This document shows, piece after piece, positions 59,366 to 64,000 of a stretch of 64,000 nucleotides of DNA. The notes under the pieces were generated by a model, which saw only the letters and a program-made list of their open reading frames with translations, was not told the DNA's origin and did no database searches. The DNA is from Allodiplogaster sudhausi. Lineage: Eukaryota; Nematoda; Chromadorea; Rhabditida; Diplogasteridae. The position numbers were made by a program, and so were the translations under genes. The stretch spans positions 10,627,501 through 10,691,500 of the forward strand of contig CALZFC010000005.1 of NCBI GenBank assembly GCA_945643635.1, read 5' to 3'. Within the stretch, counting starts at the first letter, position 1. Each line of letters begins with the position of its first letter.

Positions 59366-62300
59366 ATTTCACGTACCTGTTCTGCGTCTTTAATCTCCTC
59401 CTCCTCCTTCTCTTCCTCCTTCTCCGGCAACTCGTCCTTGCAGAGCGCCTCGACGAATCCGCAGCCGAGCGCGTCTCCGATCACGTTCACCGTTGCGCGG
59501 CAGCGGCCACGGAAAGATATTATATTATATTATGTTTAAATTATTTCATGACATTTTGTTATTTAGTATTCTTGTTAAATTATATACATAAATTTTTCTG
59601 CAATATCAAATACATTCTCTCTCTCTCTTCATTCCCTCTCCCCATCTCTCTCTCTCTCTCTCGCTCTCTCTCTCTCTCCCTCTCTGTGTGTCTATCTCCA
59701 GTTCTTTACCTCTCCCTCTCTCGCTCTCTCTCTCTCCCTCCCCCTCTAACAGTAGGAAGTCGATGGCGAGCACGAGCGAGACGTCTTCGGTCGGAAGGCC
59801 GAGAGCAGCAAGTACGATGAACATGGTGACGATGCCGCCAGAGGGAATGCCCGTCGTGCCGATGGCAGCGAGCGTCGCGGTGATACTGACCATGAGAAAG
59901 GAAACTAATACTTTTAAAGAAGGTCAGGGGAGGAAACAAAAAAAAGATATATCGTTTAAAAAAAATTGGCCAAAAAACAATTTTTAATACATACCAATTA
60001 TAAAAACATAAAACTGCCCACCTCACAACGATGATCTCGGAGACGCCAAAATCGAAGCCGTTGATTTGACCGATGAAGATGGCGGCGACCGCCTCGTAGA
60101 GCGCCGTGCCATCCTTTTTATTCATGTATTTCATTAAGAGAGCCTGTCTGAGAGACTCGACCATCACGGGACAGGGACAAAAGTACCCTTTGATCCTAAT
60201 TTCCTTAATACAGCGTGTGTAGGACCTAAATGGCTTCCCAAAAACGTTTTCAGAAAAAAATTTTTCTGAAGTATGTCTACAGTATGCCCTGATAGACCAA
60301 AAATATTCAAATGAGCGTAAATCCGTTGAACTGCGACCAATCTCAATTTTGAAACATTTGTTCGATTCCTTGTCTAATAGCGCACAAAACAGCCATTGAA
60401 ACATTTTTTTTAAATCTTCATTATAAGGGTCATTTTGGCAAAAATGTGTTTTGAGGGGTCCATTTCGGGCATCGGGACCCCCCCCCCCATGTTAAAAAAC
60501 GGAGTACACCACGTGAAAGAGCGTGGTTTGTTACCTCTAAAATAATTATTCTTAAAGTGAAAGTCCTACCTCGAAGGGACGGTAGGACGCGAAAAATGCG
60601 CGAGAGTAGGTCAAAATGGCGCATTTTCAGCCTCCGAGGTACCGTGCAAGCGCATTCATCGATCCATAACTACGCTCAATGTTAATATTACAAACTCGTG
60701 AGCATATCATCTAAGAGCTCTCGCGGAGATCATCAAATCTTACATACATAGTTTCATTTAAAAGTTTCGATTTATATGGGAAATACGTTCTGTATAATTA
60801 GAAGGCTTAAAAAACTACTTCAAAAACATTTCCGCATGTCCAAACATACATCATAAGAAAGAGGATGAAATTTGGCACAAGATGAACTCTTTTCAATGAA
60901 ATTACATGCATATGATCTTTTGTTATAAGCAAAAAGATTAGGATAACAACTCCTCATGGAAAAAGTGCAAAAAAAAAGGATTGGAATATTCTAATTCGAA
61001 TAACCTAAACTGTGAATTCTTGGGCGGAATGACAGTGACTCAACTGGCCCTCATTTTATGATTTATAATAAAACATCTTATAATTGGAAATTCATTGAAA
61101 GGGGTTCATCTTATACCAAATTTCATCCTCTTTCTTATGATGTATGTTTGGACATGCGGAAATGTTTTTGAAGTAGTTTTTTAAGCCTTCTAATTATACA
61201 GAACGTAATTTCCCAAATAAATCGAAACTTTTAAATAAAACTATGTATGTAAGATTTGAAGATCTCCGCGAGAGCTCTTAGATGATATGCTAACGAGTTT
61301 GTAATATTAACATTGAGCGCAGTTATGGATCGATGAATGCGCTTGCACGGTACCTCGGAGGCTGAAAATGCGCCATTTTGACCTACTCTCGCGCATTTTT
61401 CGCGTCCTACCGTCCCTTCGAGGTAGGACTTTCACTTTAAGAATAATTATTTTAGAGGTAACAAACCACGCTCTTTCACGTGGTGTACTCCGTTTTTTAA
61501 CATGGGGGGGGGGGGTCCCGATGCCCGAAATGGACCCCTCAAAACACATTTTTGCCAAAATGACCCTTATAATGAAGATTTAAAAAAATGTTTCAATGGC
61601 TGTTTTGTGCGCTATTAGACAAGGAATCGAACAAATGTTTCAAAATTGAGATTGGTCGCAGTTCAACGGATTTACGCTCATTTGAATATTTTTGGTCTAT
61701 CAGGGCATACTGTAGACATACTTCAGAAAAAATTTTTTCTGAAAACGTTTTTGGGAAGCCATTTAGGTCCTACACACGCTGTATTAAGGAAATTAGGATC
61801 AAAGGGTACTTTTGTCCCTGTCCCGTGATGGTCGAGTCTCTCAGACAGGCTCTCTTAATTTATTATTTATTTATTTACTTACTTATTTGTGCGGATATCT
61901 ATAAAAAAGAAAAGAAATTGCATTTTTTCATTTTTTCAAGGGGCAATTTTTTATTCATCTACGAAAAATTGATGTGATAAATACGATTTACACGTGGGAA
62001 TGAATAACAAAATTGAGGAAAAATGTAAAATACCATGTTAATAGTTGAGCCGACGGGAAGAACGAATTTCGTGATTCTTTGATCTACGCCGATCTCGTTG
62101 AGGCAGCGGAAGGTAACCGGCAATGTCGCAGCACTGCAAGCAAGGAGGGAGAACTTAGCTCTTTTCTCTTTTCTCTCTATCTCTCCTCCGTCTATCTCTC
62201 CTTCTCTCTCCCTCTCTTTTCTCTCTCTTTCTGTCTCTCCTTCTCTCTCTCTCCCTCCCTCTCTCTACAAGAAGCCAACCTGGACGATGTGCCAAAGACG

Positions 62301-63442
62301 GTTAGGAGAGCAGGCGTGAGTCCGCAGAGGAAAACATACGGATTTTTCCTCGCGGCCGCGTAGTAGATTGCAGGCAGAGTCACGAGCGACTGGAAGAGAA
62401 GACCTGGCAAAGAAGGCAAACAAGTTTTTTTGTTGTAATAGTTGATATATTTAAATAGAATAACTGCACAATATACAGATAAAGATGGACTTATTAAAAA
62501 AATATATAATATTCTTAAGGAAAACGTTCCCATGCATCGTTTCCCGGAACGAACCTCCGATTACGGTAAGAATGAACATGCCGAGCAGCTGCGCCGTCTC
62601 GAGCAGATTGGGAATGGCAATGATCTTCTCGGCGATGAGCGACGCAATGCCAATCGGAGCGATCCTGGCAGAATTTAAAAAGAATTATCGTAAAATTTAT
62701 TTATTTCGTACTACATACTTTCTGCAGTCACAATGTCACCCAACATCTCTCTACCTCTCTCACTTCTATCTCATCATCGTCTCTCTCGATTGATGTCAAT
62801 CTTCTTTCTCCATTTATCTCTAACTCTCTTCTCTCCCGCTTCATTTCTTTCGCGATCTCTTCTCTCTGATTCTCTTCCCTCTCTCTATTTCTCTCTCCAC
62901 TTCTCGCTCTCTCTCCTCTCTCTCCATGTCTCCATCTCACTCCTTGCTCTCTCTCTCTCCTCTCTCTCCATGTCTCCATCTCAGTCCTTTCTCTCTCTCT
63001 CTCTCTCTCACTCTCCCCTCACCACATGAAGATGCCGACCATGCGCGCGATCACTGCGTCCATGGCTGAGAAGAAGGCGACGATCGGCCGTGCCGTCTCG
63101 CCGAGCGACGCGACCGCGAGGCCAAAGACGATGCAGAAGACGATCAGGCCTAAAGAAATTGTCGATTAATTTTTAAAATGCAAATTTTCCCGCCATTTCT
63201 GTTTTGATCACCTAAAATGTTGATGCCGTCAATGTATTGCAGGTTGTACGCGACGCTACCTGCCGTGTCATTGCGAATGGTCTGTGAAAGAGAGAGAGCA
63301 CACAGAGAAAATATTAATCTTATCATGTGACAACAGTTCACATTGACTCGAGAAACATACCCAACGGCCTTCAATCTGTTTTCCTACTCTCTCACACTTA
63401 TTTTCAGTTTCTCCCTATGTTCCTCTCTCTTTCTCTGTCTCG

Positions 63443-63474
<32 letters not shown>

Positions 63475-63889
63475 TATTCTCGGTCTCCCTCTTGTTCTCT
63501 CTCTCTCTCTCTCTCTCGCTCTCTCTTCCATCATTCTCTCGGCCTCTCTCTCTCTCTCACCCGATCTCTCTTTATCCTTTTCCGGTTCTCCTGCCCGCTG
63601 AATGCACTATGACTACCCCTTCACTATGTCAACCGTTTCGCCTCTTTTCTCCCCATTCGTCACTTCTCCTCTTGCCTGTAGTGCTCTCCAGTTGACTCGC
63701 CAAGCATTAATCTCCTTTTCACGTGAATACATCATTCTCATGCAAAACGAATTCAATGACTCGCTTAATTGACTCTGTCCATTTGGTCTCTGTTTTATGC
63801 CCATCCTAAAATGAATTTTGCATGTCTCACTGACCAGTGTCTCTTGCTGCTGGAAGGTGGCACGGACAATGTTCTCCGGGAACATGTTG
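59366..63889 (-). CDS. Excitatory amino acid transporter (SLC1), 5' partial
   Basis: Sodium-coupled glutamate/aspartate transporter of the plasma membrane. Nine exons, 5' to 3': 63835-63889 ([17 protein letters not shown]), 63212-63281 ([13 protein letters not shown]), 63023-63149 ([20 protein letters not shown]), 62555-62664 ([14 protein letters not shown]), 62280-62403 ([27 protein letters not shown] of HP1), 62034-62133 ([20 protein letters not shown] then TINM; TM7), 60022-60113 ([20 protein letters not shown]), 59751-59885 ([20 protein letters not shown] of HP2) and 59366-59515 ([20 protein letters not shown]). Family motifs for substrate and sodium binding are present. TM1 to TM3 lie beyond 64000. 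The last listed exon ends CAG/GTACGT, so a further exon is expected. The start of the 59366-59515 exon has no AG acceptor nearby. Confidence 0.92.
59622..59745. repeat. (CT)n microsatellite
   Basis: Touches the donor of the transporter exon 59751-59885; on the gene's strand it is a GA tract right after the donor. Confidence 0.9.
60134..61858. mobile_element. 1.7 kb palindromic element in EAAT intron
   Basis: Arms of about 770 bp, 60134-60905 and 61085-61858, are inverted and nearly identical, including a C-run/G-run pair at 60478-60488 and 61504-61514. They close on a diverged middle of about 180 bp. Both outer ends read TTAA then GAGAGCCTGTCTGAGAGACT (inverted on the right). TTAA at each end could be a TTAA-type target, or just part of the palindrome. 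The left end is 20 bp from the acceptor of exon 60022-60113. The arms carry a shared open frame ([20 protein letters not shown]) with no known domain. Confidence 0.85.
62162..62268. repeat. (CT)n microsatellite
   Basis: Ends within a few bases of the donor at 62279 of the transporter exon 62280-62403. Confidence 0.92.
62745..63016. repeat. (CT)n microsatellite with internal repeat
   Basis: CT-rich tract ending at the donor of exon 63023-63149. It includes a duplicated unit, CTCTCTCCATGTCTCCATCT, near 62917 and 62960. Confidence 0.92.
63290..63830. repeat. CT-rich intron of the transporter
   Basis: Intron with CT tracts mainly at 63412-63575. Open frames of over 100 residues here are low-complexity and rejected. 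Confidence 0.9.
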
Positions 63890-64000
63890 CTGCAAGAGAC
63901 GAAAAAATTCTTCTCTCAACTAGTCAACGACCTTGCCGTATATTTGCATAAGGCTTGCACTATCACGAATATTCATGTAATATTGATGAGCTCGAGCACA

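Noticed and set aside
59706..60404. 232-residue minus-strand frame
   Set aside because: It joins palindrome-arm sequence, a real transporter exon read partly in the wrong frame and a CT tract. The only coding parts are the transporter exons.
61588..61977. 129-residue plus-strand frame in the palindrome arm
   Set aside because: It duplicates the frame in the other arm because the arms are identical; no transposase or other motif could be recognised. Kept only as part of the element.

Overview
This is eukaryotic nuclear DNA from a small-intron animal, most likely an ecdysozoan and probably a nematode. That placement is inference. It rests on a tandem group of seven-transmembrane receptors with an NRY/NRF motif (nematode chemoreceptor style), a cuticlin-like zona pellucida (ZP) protein, and a two-PDZ protein of a type I associate with nematodes. 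No bacterial operon, CRISPR array or rRNA was seen. Introns are mostly 40-300 bp, and at least five appear to start with GC instead of GT. Simple (GA)n/(CT)n tracts fill many introns and the 46.8-50.2 kb region.

Layout. 1.3-3.1 kb (+): an unrecognised small charged protein. 4.0-7.2 kb (-): an RPAP3/Spaghetti-like TPR co-chaperone. 7.8-11.8 kb (-): FAM98-like protein with an RGG tail. 12.7-13.1 kb: a non-autonomous hAT-like element with 8-bp target duplication. Related GGGCC-rich pieces lie at 2.8, 13.3, 17.8, 18.8 and 21.4 kb. 13.5-18.6 kb (+): degenerate exon fragments of VCP/p97 and peroxiredoxin, coiled-coil exons, an RRM-like piece and an unknown broken ORF. 19.1-24.4 kb (-): one apparently complete chemoreceptor-like GPCR, one degenerate copy and one orphan TM7 exon. 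26.6-29.2 kb (-): acid ceramidase (ASAH1-like) in nine exons. 31.3-36.5 kb: two TA-flanked elements sharing the terminus CAGTCCCGC, one of them a 1.4 kb fold-back carrying tRNA-like sequence, and a truncated LINE reverse transcriptase. 37.2-41.2 kb (+): an unrecognised multi-exon gene. 42.2-46.1 kb (-): cuticlin-like ZP protein. 50.5-51.6 kb: a MITE, a copied fragment of the glutamate transporter and a very strong hairpin. 51.9-53.2 kb (+): an NAA60-like N-terminal acetyltransferase of 241 aa. 54.6-57.4 kb (-): two-PDZ protein. 59.4-64.0 kb (-): excitatory amino acid transporter, running off the right edge, with a near-perfect 1.7 kb palindrome in one intron.

The genes are unrelated housekeeping and animal genes, not one pathway. 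The striking feature is genome turnover: four kinds of inverted-repeat DNA element, exon-sized copies of nearby genes dropped elsewhere in the window, and non-canonical introns. I found no convincing new molecular system. The best leads are the fold-back elements, the scattered exon copies and the frequent GC-AG introns. Exon limits were read by eye from splice signals and frame, so those given as approximate may move.
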